Part shown: positions 1 to 5,904 of the stretch, piece after piece
Layout of the letters: each line of letters begins with the position of its first letter
How positions within the stretch are numbered: the stretch's first letter is position 1
Assembly: GCA_016765435.1 (NCBI GenBank)
Contig: JAESPY010000245.1
Location: forward strand, 1 to 6,857
Direction of reading: 5' to 3'
Length of the DNA stretch: 6,857 nucleotides
Origin: Emcibacter sp.
GTDB taxonomy: Bacteria > Pseudomonadota > Alphaproteobacteria > Sphingomonadales > Emcibacteraceae
Notes under the pieces: model-generated
The model's input: only the letters and a program-made list of their open reading frames with translations
The model's database searches: none
Told to the model about the DNA's origin: nothing
Program-made: the position numbers and the translations under genes

Positions 1-687
1 ATTGCCCGTATCAAAGTCTTTACCTTTAGCAGGGCCGAGTTGCCCGCCCATTTCTGCTATTTGAGAATCACGCGCTGTAAAGTCATTAAAAATTGTATAG
101 CCATAAACAAAATCCAGCGCCTTTTCCTTTGGCACATCCAAGGCCAGCTTGCCGATGTAACAGCCAAACTCTAATTCAAAATCAAGGAGTTGACTATGTT
201 TTGGCCATAAAACATCCCGATCATGTCCGACAACGGAAAAGCGATTGGCTTTATAATAAATCGGTTGTTCGTAAAAAGTTTGCGGAACTTGTAAAATTCC
301 CTTTTGTTCCATTTCCGCCATGGCGACTTCAGGATCTTCTGATTGACTGGCTCTCATTTTTCTTGCGTTTTTAAAAGCATTGATTAAATGGCCTTCAAAA
401 CACAAACAATCTCGCATTTGGATTGGCGGCTGCACGGGAGCATGCAAAATAACATCTTCATACGGAACTCTTGCGCTGGAAGGTGCCTTTTTGACAAGAT
501 CATATGCCGTATGCAGGGCTTCATCCCCCCCCTCAATCATACTCTGAATATTTGCATACCACTCATTTTCGGAAGAAGACCCCACCCCCATGTTAGCACT
601 TAATAAATCCACTATTTCCCTGCCACCAGAAGCAATCGCACCAGCCCGCTGACCAGAACCATTATGTTCATATGTAACTAGTTTCAT
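1..687 (-). CDS. Fumarylacetoacetate hydrolase (FAH) family protein, C-terminus beyond window
   Basis: The frame is open from an ATG at 687 to the window edge (229 codons, no stop), so the C-terminus is missing. The family cleaves C-C bonds in, or hydrates, 2-oxo acids such as fumarylacetoacetate or acylpyruvates, typically with a divalent metal. Seen here: RDCLCFEGH at residues 92-100, where D93 and H100 have the spacing of human FAH metal ligand D126 and catalytic H133; FELEFG at 170-175, giving metal ligands E171 and E173; YGYTIFNDFTARD at 195-207, giving ligand D202; and GPAKGKDFDTG at 218-228, the family substrate loop. The start overlaps the tetR stop as ATGA, with a GAGGG ribosome site 11 bases upstream (699-703) inside tetR, so translation is probably coupled. 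It is the last visible gene of the Rieske-TetR-FAH operon. A C8 run on the plus strand (525-532) lies in frame. The family is clear; the substrate is unknown. Confidence 0.93.
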   Translation of the reverse strand, partial: MKLVTYEHNGSGQRAGAIASGGREIVDLLSANMGVGSSSENEWYANIQSMIEGGDEALHTAYDLVKKAPSSARVPYEDVILHAPVQPPIQMRDCLCFEGHLINAFKNARKMRASQSEDPEVAMAEMEQKGILQVPQTFYEQPIYYKANRFSVVGHDRDVLWPKHSQLLDFELEFGCYIGKLALDVPKEKALDFVYGYTIFNDFTARDSQIAEMGGQLGPAKGKDFDTGN

Positions 688-1367
688 GCTTTATTATTCC
701 CTCTATCTAACTTGCTTAGACCTACGATGCCATTCAGAAGGAGCGCACTCAAATGGCGGATCGCAGCATTAGCATCGTCAGCGTCCGCAGCACCATTACT
801 TAAAGATTTAATACGACCCGCATCACCCATTACACATGACATAATTCCCACAATAGACTGATATGCCCACGTAATTTTCGCATCATCATATTCAGGAAGA
901 GCAACTCTTAAATGCTCCATAACCAATTTAGCCACAGGGTCAAAAATATCCTTAATAATGCCACGCTCGACGGATTGAGGATCATTAATTTCCCGCGCCA
1001 ATAGCATACCGAACAGACAGTTCCCTTCCTCAGCCCGAAGTTTTAACATCGGCACCAAAACAGCTTTAATAATCAGATCCAGCATACGCCTTGGATCATC
1101 CTCCAACGAGGCAAGCAACAGACCCGCTTTACGCTGCTCAACAATCGCTGGTGTGCGCGCCTCAAATATCGCGCGGTAAACGCCCAACTTACTATTAAAG
1201 TGATAGCTAACCAATGTTACCGGAACACCAGCTTTTAGGGCTATCTGCCGTACAGACGTTCCATTGAATCCATCCCGCGCAAATAATTCTTCTGCGGCAT
1301 GTATGATTTTGTCTTTTGCGTCTCTGACGTCTACCCCTGACACTTTATAATTTTCTTTCTTACTCAT
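684..1367 (-). CDS. TetR-family transcriptional regulator, CecR-like
   Basis: This is a dimeric DNA-binding repressor of 227 residues, normal for the family. Residues 18-65 form the TetR helix-turn-helix: KDKIIHAAEELFARDGF, then TSVRQIALKAGVPVTLVSYHF, with the recognition helix near 48-56 and the usual following K and Y (about 60-64). The C-terminal ligand and dimer domain contains LAREINDPQ and IFDPVAKLV segments, which resemble the CecR (YbiH) C-terminal domain. The gene starts 48 bases after the Rieske stop, behind a weak GGGAA site, and ends in a TGA that overlaps the FAH start. It therefore appears to be co-transcribed with the genes it would control, giving autoregulation. The likeliest operator is the inverted repeat in the divergent region at 2508-2562. 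The ligand is unknown; a pathway substrate or intermediate is inferred. The family call is firm, while the CecR subgroup is from memory of the pattern. Confidence 0.95.
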   Translation of the reverse strand: MSKKENYKVSGVDVRDAKDKIIHAAEELFARDGFNGTSVRQIALKAGVPVTLVSYHFNSKLGVYRAIFEARTPAIVEQRKAGLLLASLEDDPRRMLDLIIKAVLVPMLKLRAEEGNCLFGMLLAREINDPQSVERGIIKDIFDPVAKLVMEHLRVALPEYDDAKITWAYQSIVGIMSCVMGDAGRIKSLSNGAADADDANAAIRHLSALLLNGIVGLSKLDRGNNKA

Positions 1368-1385
1368 AAAATATTCCCATGCTTC

Positions 1386-1414
1386 ATCACATCATCGTGA
1401 CTGATTTGTATCAA
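1386..1414 (-). promoter_or_regulatory. Possible internal promoter for tetR
   Basis: Reading leftward, TTGATA (1414-1409) is followed after 17 bases by TGTGAT (1391-1386), which is preceded by TG as in an extended -10 element. The match is 5/6 and 4/6 to the sigma-70 consensus. Transcription would start only about 12 bases before the tetR ATG. TATCAATTTA at 1409-1418 also occurs exactly at 2533-2542 in the divergent control region. This is weak evidence; read-through from the Rieske gene is the simpler source of tetR mRNA. Confidence 0.2.
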
Positions 1415-1415
1415 T

Positions 1416-2462
1416 TTAACTTTTTTCTGCATTTATCATCTTTTGAAGCATGCGCCGCGCACGCACCGCCGCAATATCCGTCTCCAAAATAACTGGCTTT
1501 AGGTCAAAGAAATCCGCATTGCCCATCGCTTCCTGACATTTTTTAATGATCAGAGCATCTTCATCTATAAAGGCACGCCCGACCAAAGCCCCCATTGCCG
1601 CCGTAATTTCATCATCATCCAACTTCACATTACGCGAAATAGCATAAAAATAATGACAACTATTGTCTGATTCCGGAACCAGAAAATGACAGCTTGGCAT
1701 CGCCACACCCTCAGACTTCGCCCCCTTTGGTGTCGTCATATACATATCCAGAATCATAGTCGATGCGGGATAAAGTATCATTGGCGTATAAATATCTCCA
1801 ACCTCAATATCGGTAAATAATTCCAGGAGAGGCGTTGGAGGACTGTTAAAGAAAACATAATCTGATGTAAGAATATCCCCCTCGACAAAACATTTATGTT
1901 CCATCTTCATGTCACCAATCCATGCATCAGGCGACTGACCAACTGTCGTTGGATGCAAATAAGCCGCATGCGTAAGGTCCATCAGATTATCAATAACAAG
2001 TTGGTAATTCGCCTCAATACGGAGATACCCCGTCAAGCCGCTCCAATTTTCCCGATCACTTACAAAATCAAAGTCCGGAATTTTAGAAGCATCAGCCTTT
2101 TCTGAATCCCCCATCCATATCCATATGGCGCCACTTTTTTCAATAACAGAATAGCTTTCCAAATCCGCCCTCGGCGGTATCTTGCCTGACCCATGAGGGT
2201 TATATACACAACTCCCCGTCTCGTCATACTGCAATCCGTGATAAGGGCATTCTATCTTGTCATCCACAACCTTGCCATCAGCCAATGGGGCAAAACGATG
2301 GCGGCAAATTCCCGATACAGCAACCACTGAACCATCTTTTTTGCGATACAATACGACATCCTGATCCAGCATTTTATAGCCGATAGGCTTATCCGTAAGT
2401 TCACTAGACCATCCCGCGCAGTACCAACAATTTTTTAGAAAAACCATGCTTACCTCATTCAT
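1416..2462 (-). CDS. Rieske non-heme iron oxygenase, large subunit (VanA/DdmC-like)
   Basis: This is the terminal oxygenase of a multicomponent monooxygenase, 348 residues long, close to vanillate O-demethylase VanA and dicamba monooxygenase DdmC. The N-terminal Rieske domain binds a 2Fe-2S cluster through C53-R-H55 and C72-P-Y-H75, separated by 16 residues. The catalytic domain carries DNLMDLTHAAYLH (158-170): D162 bridges electron transfer, and H165 and H170 bind the mononuclear iron. D302 in FIDED is the probable third iron ligand, matching DdmC D294. Family members remove O-methyl groups as formaldehyde or hydroxylate aromatics, using electrons from a separate reductase, which is not in this window. 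Two starts are possible: ATG at 2462, or ATG at 2447 (343 residues). The second has a GAGGT ribosome site and gives MVFLKNCWY, like other family N-termini, so I favour it. This is the first gene of the leftward operon. Family certain, substrate unknown. Confidence 0.95.
   Translation of the reverse strand: MNEVSMVFLKNCWYCAGWSSELTDKPIGYKMLDQDVVLYRKKDGSVVAVSGICRHRFAPLADGKVVDDKIECPYHGLQYDETGSCVYNPHGSGKIPPRADLESYSVIEKSGAIWIWMGDSEKADASKIPDFDFVSDRENWSGLTGYLRIEANYQLVIDNLMDLTHAAYLHPTTVGQSPDAWIGDMKMEHKCFVEGDILTSDYVFFNSPPTPLLELFTDIEVGDIYTPMILYPASTMILDMYMTTPKGAKSEGVAMPSCHFLVPESDNSCHYFYAISRNVKLDDDEITAAMGALVGRAFIDEDALIIKKCQEAMGNADFFDLKPVILETDIAAVRARRMLQKMINAEKS
2452..2456 (-). promoter_or_regulatory. Ribosome binding site favouring the inner Rieske start
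   Basis: Leftward GAGGT lies 4 bases before the ATG at 2447, a strong Shine-Dalgarno match. The upstream ATG at 2462 has only GGGAA directly abutting it and AGG about 7 bases before. The site lies within the first codons of the longer reading frame, which suggests that translation starts at 2447. Confidence 0.55.
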
Positions 2463-2485
2463 TTCCCTACCTATATCTCGTAAAA

Positions 2486-2514
2486 TATATAGACAAATAA
2501 ATTATCAATGTAAA
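2486..2514 (-). promoter_or_regulatory. Promoter of the leftward Rieske-TetR-FAH operon
   Basis: TTTACA (2514-2509) and TATATA (2491-2486) are separated by exactly 17 bases on the minus strand, matching sigma-70 -35 and -10 hexamers at 5/6 each. A start near 2479 would give a leader of about 17 bases to the ATG at 2462, or 32 to that at 2447. The -35 hexamer lies inside the left arm of the inverted repeat 2508-2517, so a protein bound there would block polymerase. This is prediction from sequence only. Confidence 0.5.
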
Positions 2515-2562
2515 CAATCAAAGTAATGTTTTTATCAATTTATAATAAAAACTTGTTTACAT
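2508..2562. repeat. Perfect 10-base inverted repeat, probable TetR operator pair
   Basis: ATGTAAACAA (2508-2517) and TTGTTTACAT (2553-2562) are exact reverse complements, 45 bases centre to centre. The right arm extends into an imperfect 16-base palindrome at 2553-2568, with arms TTGTT and AACAA, a usual size for a TetR dimer site. The left copy is less symmetric on its own. Each arm contains TTTACA in the orientation of one of the two divergent genes, so binding could shut both promoters. The co-encoded TetR protein is the natural candidate, but this is inference. Confidence 0.55.
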
Positions 2563-2583
2563 GAACAATATATTTGTACTAAT
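2556..2583 (+). promoter_or_regulatory. Possible promoter of the rightward cupin-receptor transcript
   Basis: TTTACA (2556-2561) in the right repeat arm is followed after 16 bases by ACTAAT (2578-2583, 4/6 match), placing a start near 2590, about 30 bases before the cupin ATG at 2621. An alternative is the perfect -10 TATAAT at 2541-2546, which lacks a good -35 (TCAAAG at 2518-2523) and would start near 2553. The mirror symmetry with the leftward promoter favours the first, but neither is strong. Confidence 0.3.
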
Positions 2584-2620
2584 GTTTTTAAAGATCAGTA
2601 ACAAAAATGAAAGATTAAAT

Positions 2621-3151
2621 ATGGTTTGGAAAGTCAGACGCGTTGTAACCGGACATAACGAACAAGGAGAATCAACCGTTATTTTTGATGGAAATTCTCC
2701 TCACATTACAGAAACGGAATCTATGCCCGGCCTTTTTATGACAGAGCTCTGGGAAACATCCGCCTCACCAGTAGATAACAAAGGCCAAAAAGATTCAGCG
2801 GAGCGCCAGGTTACACTTGACCCCCCCGAGAATGGATCCGTCTTTCGCATAGTTGAATTTCCACCAGAGGGCTCTTGGCGTGATTCCGCCGATGGAAGTG
2901 CCGCCTTTGCCTCAATGGGGGCAAGTGATGCTCACCAATCAGATTCTTCTGATCCCATGATGCACAAAACAAATACCATAGATTATATCGTCATTATCAA
3001 AGGTGAAATCTACGCAATATTGGATGATAGCGAAACACTGTTACGACAAGGGGATACATTCATACAACGCGGAACCGTGCATAGCTGGAGAGTCAACGGC
3101 AATGAACCATGCGTTCTTGCCGTAGTCTTAATCAATGCCAATCCGGTTTAA
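2621..3151 (+). CDS. Small cupin-domain protein
   Basis: This is a single-domain cupin of 176 residues. Its C-terminal half carries the two cupin motifs: MHKTNTIDYIVIIKGE (114-129) with candidate metal ligands H115, D121 and E129, and GDTFIQRGTVHSW (144-156) with H154. The N-terminal half (MVWKVRRVVTGHNEQGES) is typical of a group of uncharacterised cupins often found beside aromatic-degradation genes. It is far too short for a gentisate-type ring-cleavage dioxygenase. I chose ATG 2621 over the in-frame ATG 2561. The upstream one falls in the repeat arm, has no ribosome site and adds a lysine- and asparagine-rich stretch unlike the family; 2621 has a weak GAAAGA about 6 bases before it. The receptor gene follows after 94 bases and is probably co-transcribed. 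Function is unproven: an isomerase, a dioxygenase or a ligand-binding role are all possible. Confidence 0.85.
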   Translation: MVWKVRRVVTGHNEQGESTVIFDGNSPHITETESMPGLFMTELWETSASPVDNKGQKDSAERQVTLDPPENGSVFRIVEFPPEGSWRDSADGSAAFASMGASDAHQSDSSDPMMHKTNTIDYIVIIKGEIYAILDDSETLLRQGDTFIQRGTVHSWRVNGNEPCVLAVVLINANPV

Positions 3152-3172
3152 GCATTTACCAGACAACGCAAA

Positions 3173-3203
3173 GAGGCCAAAATTACTTAAAACGACAGGC
3201 CTC
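3173..3203. repeat. Short inverted repeat between cupin and receptor genes
   Basis: GAGGCC (3173-3178) and GGCCTC (3198-3203) can pair across a 19-base AT-rich loop. There is no T tract after it, so it is a poor terminator. It could attenuate transcription, protect the mRNA between two genes needed in different amounts, or be chance. I see no convincing separate receptor promoter in the 94-base gap. Confidence 0.25.
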
Positions 3204-3245
3204 GTAAAAAATTACAAATTATAGGGACAGAAAAGGAAACAAAAA

Positions 3246-5456
3246 ATGATTAATACCAAAAGAAGTTACAGGCTTACCTTACTCACAAACTGTTTGTTAA
3301 TGAGCACATCTATAAGTGCTATGGCACAAACAGAAACCGACAAAGGTATAATGATTATTGAAGATATCGTCGTCACAGCACAAAAAAGTTCCGAAAACTT
3401 ACAGACTGTGCCCATTGCGATCACTGCTATGAGCGGTGACAAGATGGCTCGGCGACAAATCAATGGTATTGAAGGCCTTTCATCAATATCACCAAATGTT
3501 GATTTCGGCACCTATGGCGGGGTTGCGCGGCTTGCGGTTCGTGGCATCGGTTTTGACACTATTAATCCGGGTGCAGAAGGCCGCATAGCCTATCATTTGG
3601 ACGGGGTATATATTGGTCGCCCTTCAGCCACACTCGGAACTTTCTTTGATATCGAGCGTGTTGAAGTATTACGTGGCCCACAAGGAACACTATATGGTCG
3701 AAATGCGACTGGCGGCTCAGTCAACGTTATTGCGCGACAACCCACCGAAGAATTAGAGGGATATATACGTGCCGGTTACGGTAATTATAACGCCGTCACA
3801 TTCGAAGGTGCCGTGGGCGGCTCTTTAAATGATATCATCGGCTTCCGTATCGCCGGCAAGACATTGGACCGTGACGGATACGGTAAAAATATAATTACGG
3901 GCAACGATATCGATGATGCCAAACAACGGGCATTCCGGGCGATTGTGACTTTTGATCTGGAGGATTTCCAAATCAAACTCTCCGCCGATTATTCTCATGA
4001 AAACGACAACAACTATGGCAACCACTATTTTGGTCCGGGAAATGCATTTATTACGCCCTTGGGTATAGAACTCGGCGGACTAGTTGCCGATAGCCCTAGA
4101 GATATTGCAAATGAGAGTGACCCAAAAAATGATCGAGAATTCTGGGGTATATCTTCCGAAATAGAATTCATGGTGAGTGATATAACGGTAAAGTCCATCA
4201 CATCATACCGCGATAGTATGTATCGCGTGGATACCGAATTAGATCAGACGAGTTACCCGATTTCAACTTTCATATTTGATGAAGAAGCCGAACAATTTAG
4301 CCAAGAATTACAAATTTCTGGTCAATTAGCCAATACCCGTTTCATTTTAGGGGCCTACTATTTTGATGAAAAAATTACAGGTGGCACTCATATTCCGCTC
4401 AGTTTACGTGCCTTGGGCGCGCCCTCAGACGTCATATTAGATGGGTATCATGTCTCTGGAAACACACATACCCAAGCTCTCGCCGGCTTTGGCCAGATAA
4501 ACATCGACCTTTCTGATCGCACAGTATTAACGCTTGGCGGACGCTATAGCTGGGAGAAGAAAGATATAGATGATTATTTCCAATTTGACCTCGTGCGCGC
4601 TTATATACCGGGCCAAGCCCCACTTCCCGTTTTCACACGGCAGGATTCCTCTTCAAATACGGCCTTTACACCAAAAATAGGCATGGAATTTATCCTTACG
4701 CCAGATGTTATGCTATATGCCTCAATTTCTAAAGGCTTCAAAAGTGGTGGCTTTAATCTCGGTGATCTAGAACCCGCTTTCCAGCCTGAACAAATCTGGT
4801 CATATGAGACAGGACTTAAGGGCACTTGGGTTGATGGGCGCTTGCGCGTTAACGGCTCTGCATTTTACTATGATTACACCAACATTCAGGTTTCTAAAGT
4901 TGTTGGTACGAGCGTCATCATAGAAAACGCGGCCTCTTCAGAGATTTACGGTATTGAAGCCGAAATAACAGCAATCCCTGTGAATAATCTGCAAATTGAC
5001 ATAGCCGCCAGTTGGTTGCAGACTAAATTTAAAGACTTCACCACGGCCGACCCTGCCAGACCTGAACTGATTACACCAGCAAATCCATTAGGCGAGGTCA
5101 ATCTTTCCGGCAATCAATTGACTCAAGCCCCGAAGTTCTCAGTCAATGCAGGCATTGAATATACATGGGATATTGAAGACGCCAGCCTTACTCTCAGAGG
5201 AGAACTTAAATATCAGGACCGTATTTATTTCACCCCGTTTAATATTGATGCTGTTTCTCGAGAGCCAAACACCAAATTCAACGCATTTCTGACCTATAGT
5301 AACGATATATGGACAATGTCCCTTTATGGCAGAAACTTGAGCAACAGTACAACGGTAGCAAACTCTCTCGTTAATTCTGGCTTAGTCGGCTTTCCTGTGA
5401 GCGGATCAATTGATGCCCCTCGAACTTACGGCATTCAAATAAGTCGACACTTCTAA
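3246..5456 (+). CDS. TonB-dependent outer-membrane receptor
   Basis: This is an energy-coupled outer-membrane importer of 736 residues, a normal length. Residues 1-27 are a signal peptide (basic start, hydrophobic core, AMA before Q28). A TonB box follows at 39-45 (EDIVVTA). The plug domain spans about 53-165, with RVEVLRGPQGTLYGRNATGG at 138-157. The rest is a 22-strand-type beta barrel, including SKGFKSGGFN near 4729-4758, and the chain ends in the aromatic residue F736, as needed for barrel insertion. An AAGGA ribosome site lies 8 bases before the ATG. No N-terminal signalling extension is visible, so a sigma/anti-sigma partner is unlikely. Receptors of this sequence style in alphaproteobacteria include transporters of aromatic compounds, for example DdvT of Sphingobium SYK-6. 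Linkage to a Rieske oxygenase cluster suggests uptake of its substrate, but a siderophore or other ligand cannot be ruled out. Confidence 0.96.
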   Translation: MINTKRSYRLTLLTNCLLMSTSISAMAQTETDKGIMIIEDIVVTAQKSSENLQTVPIAITAMSGDKMARRQINGIEGLSSISPNVDFGTYGGVARLAVRGIGFDTINPGAEGRIAYHLDGVYIGRPSATLGTFFDIERVEVLRGPQGTLYGRNATGGSVNVIARQPTEELEGYIRAGYGNYNAVTFEGAVGGSLNDIIGFRIAGKTLDRDGYGKNIITGNDIDDAKQRAFRAIVTFDLEDFQIKLSADYSHENDNNYGNHYFGPGNAFITPLGIELGGLVADSPRDIANESDPKNDREFWGISSEIEFMVSDITVKSITSYRDSMYRVDTELDQTSYPISTFIFDEEAEQFSQELQISGQLANTRFILGAYYFDEKITGGTHIPLSLRALGAPSDVILDGYHVSGNTHTQALAGFGQINIDLSDRTVLTLGGRYSWEKKDIDDYFQFDLVRAYIPGQAPLPVFTRQDSSSNTAFTPKIGMEFILTPDVMLYASISKGFKSGGFNLGDLEPAFQPEQIWSYETGLKGTWVDGRLRVNGSAFYYDYTNIQVSKVVGTSVIIENAASSEIYGIEAEITAIPVNNLQIDIAASWLQTKFKDFTTADPARPELITPANPLGEVNLSGNQLTQAPKFSVNAGIEYTWDIEDASLTLRGELKYQDRIYFTPFNIDAVSREPNTKFNAFLTYSNDIWTMSLYGRNLSNSTTVANSLVNSGLVGFPVSGSIDAPRTYGIQISRHF

Positions 5457-5472
5457 TCAAAATCCTCAAAAT

Positions 5473-5510
5473 CTATACGGCTTAGAAATTAATTTTTCTA
5501 AGTCGTATAG
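5473..5510. terminator. Long hairpin after the receptor gene, possible bidirectional terminator
   Basis: A 16-pair stem (arms 5473-5488 and 5495-5510, one G-T position) closes a 6-base TTAATT loop, 16 bases after the receptor stop. The rightward flank (TGATTATTCG) lacks a U run, so it may instead stabilise the mRNA end. The leftward flank (ATTTTGAGGATTTT) is more U-rich and could catch read-through from the convergent amidohydrolase gene. Confidence 0.5.
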
Positions 5511-5827
5511 TGATTATTCGTTCAGGTTAATTCACATTTTATGCCCTCGGAGAATGTCTCCACATCGACATTAATACGCCTATTTTTATAGTTCCCCTTT
5601 TCAAGAAAATTCTTTCATTTCTGTTCCTGATGCAGAGACCACAATAAATCTTACGAAACGCCATTATGGCCTTATCCTCAAAATTCTTAGCCTGAAACCT
5701 CATGGGCTTGCGATCTATTAATCAACATTCCACACCAGAGACATACCATATCCCCTGCCGGATATTACCAAACCCATTCAGGACTGAGTAAGGCATCTCT
5801 GCCGCCCCTCCCACAAGGTCAATAATC
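5511..5827. other. Intergenic stretch without a convincing gene
   Basis: About 310 bases lie between two convergent genes. Only short frames exist: a 54-residue minus-strand frame at 5539-5703 and a 30-codon minus-strand frame at 5522-5614. Neither has a ribosome site or a recognisable family. A small dyad, GGAGA-ATG-TCTCC, sits at 5549-5561. I see no tRNA, no terminal repeats of an insertion sequence and no CRISPR-like repeats. It may be decayed coding sequence or plain spacer. Confidence 0.5.
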
Positions 5828-5860
5828 AAAAAAATAGACCAGAGAAAACACTCTGATCTA
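5828..5860 (-). terminator. Rho-independent terminator of the amidohydrolase gene
   Basis: Read leftward, a 10-pair stem (5860-5851 with 5844-5835, one U-G wobble) closes a 6-base loop and is followed directly by seven U (5834-5828). It lies 44 bases after the amidohydrolase stop. This is a classic intrinsic terminator and shows that the transcription unit ends here, separate from the convergent receptor gene. Confidence 0.85.
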
Positions 5861-5904
5861 AAAATCATACCCTTATCTGGTCACTTACCCGCTAAACGTC
5901 ATGA

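Noticed and set aside
93..603. Two plus-strand frames (93-374 and 388-603)
   Set aside because: They lie opposite the clear FAH-family gene, have no family features and no ribosome sites; they are antisense shadows.
1896..2105. Plus-strand frame opposite the Rieske gene
   Set aside because: It overlaps the conserved catalytic domain on the other strand and has no protein-family character.
2621..3151. Cupin as a gentisate or homogentisate ring-cleavage dioxygenase
   Set aside because: At 176 residues with a single cupin domain it is about half the length of those enzymes or less.
3266..4825. Five minus-strand frames within the receptor gene
   Set aside because: All are antisense to conserved plug and barrel coding sequence; they arise from codon bias of the real gene.
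5539..5703. 54-residue minus-strand frame in the intergenic stretch
   Set aside because: No ribosome site and no recognisable family; such a length is expected by chance.
5722..5868. 48-residue minus-strand frame starting downstream of the amidohydrolase
   Set aside because: It runs through the stem and U tract of the predicted terminator, so it is unlikely to be translated as a gene.
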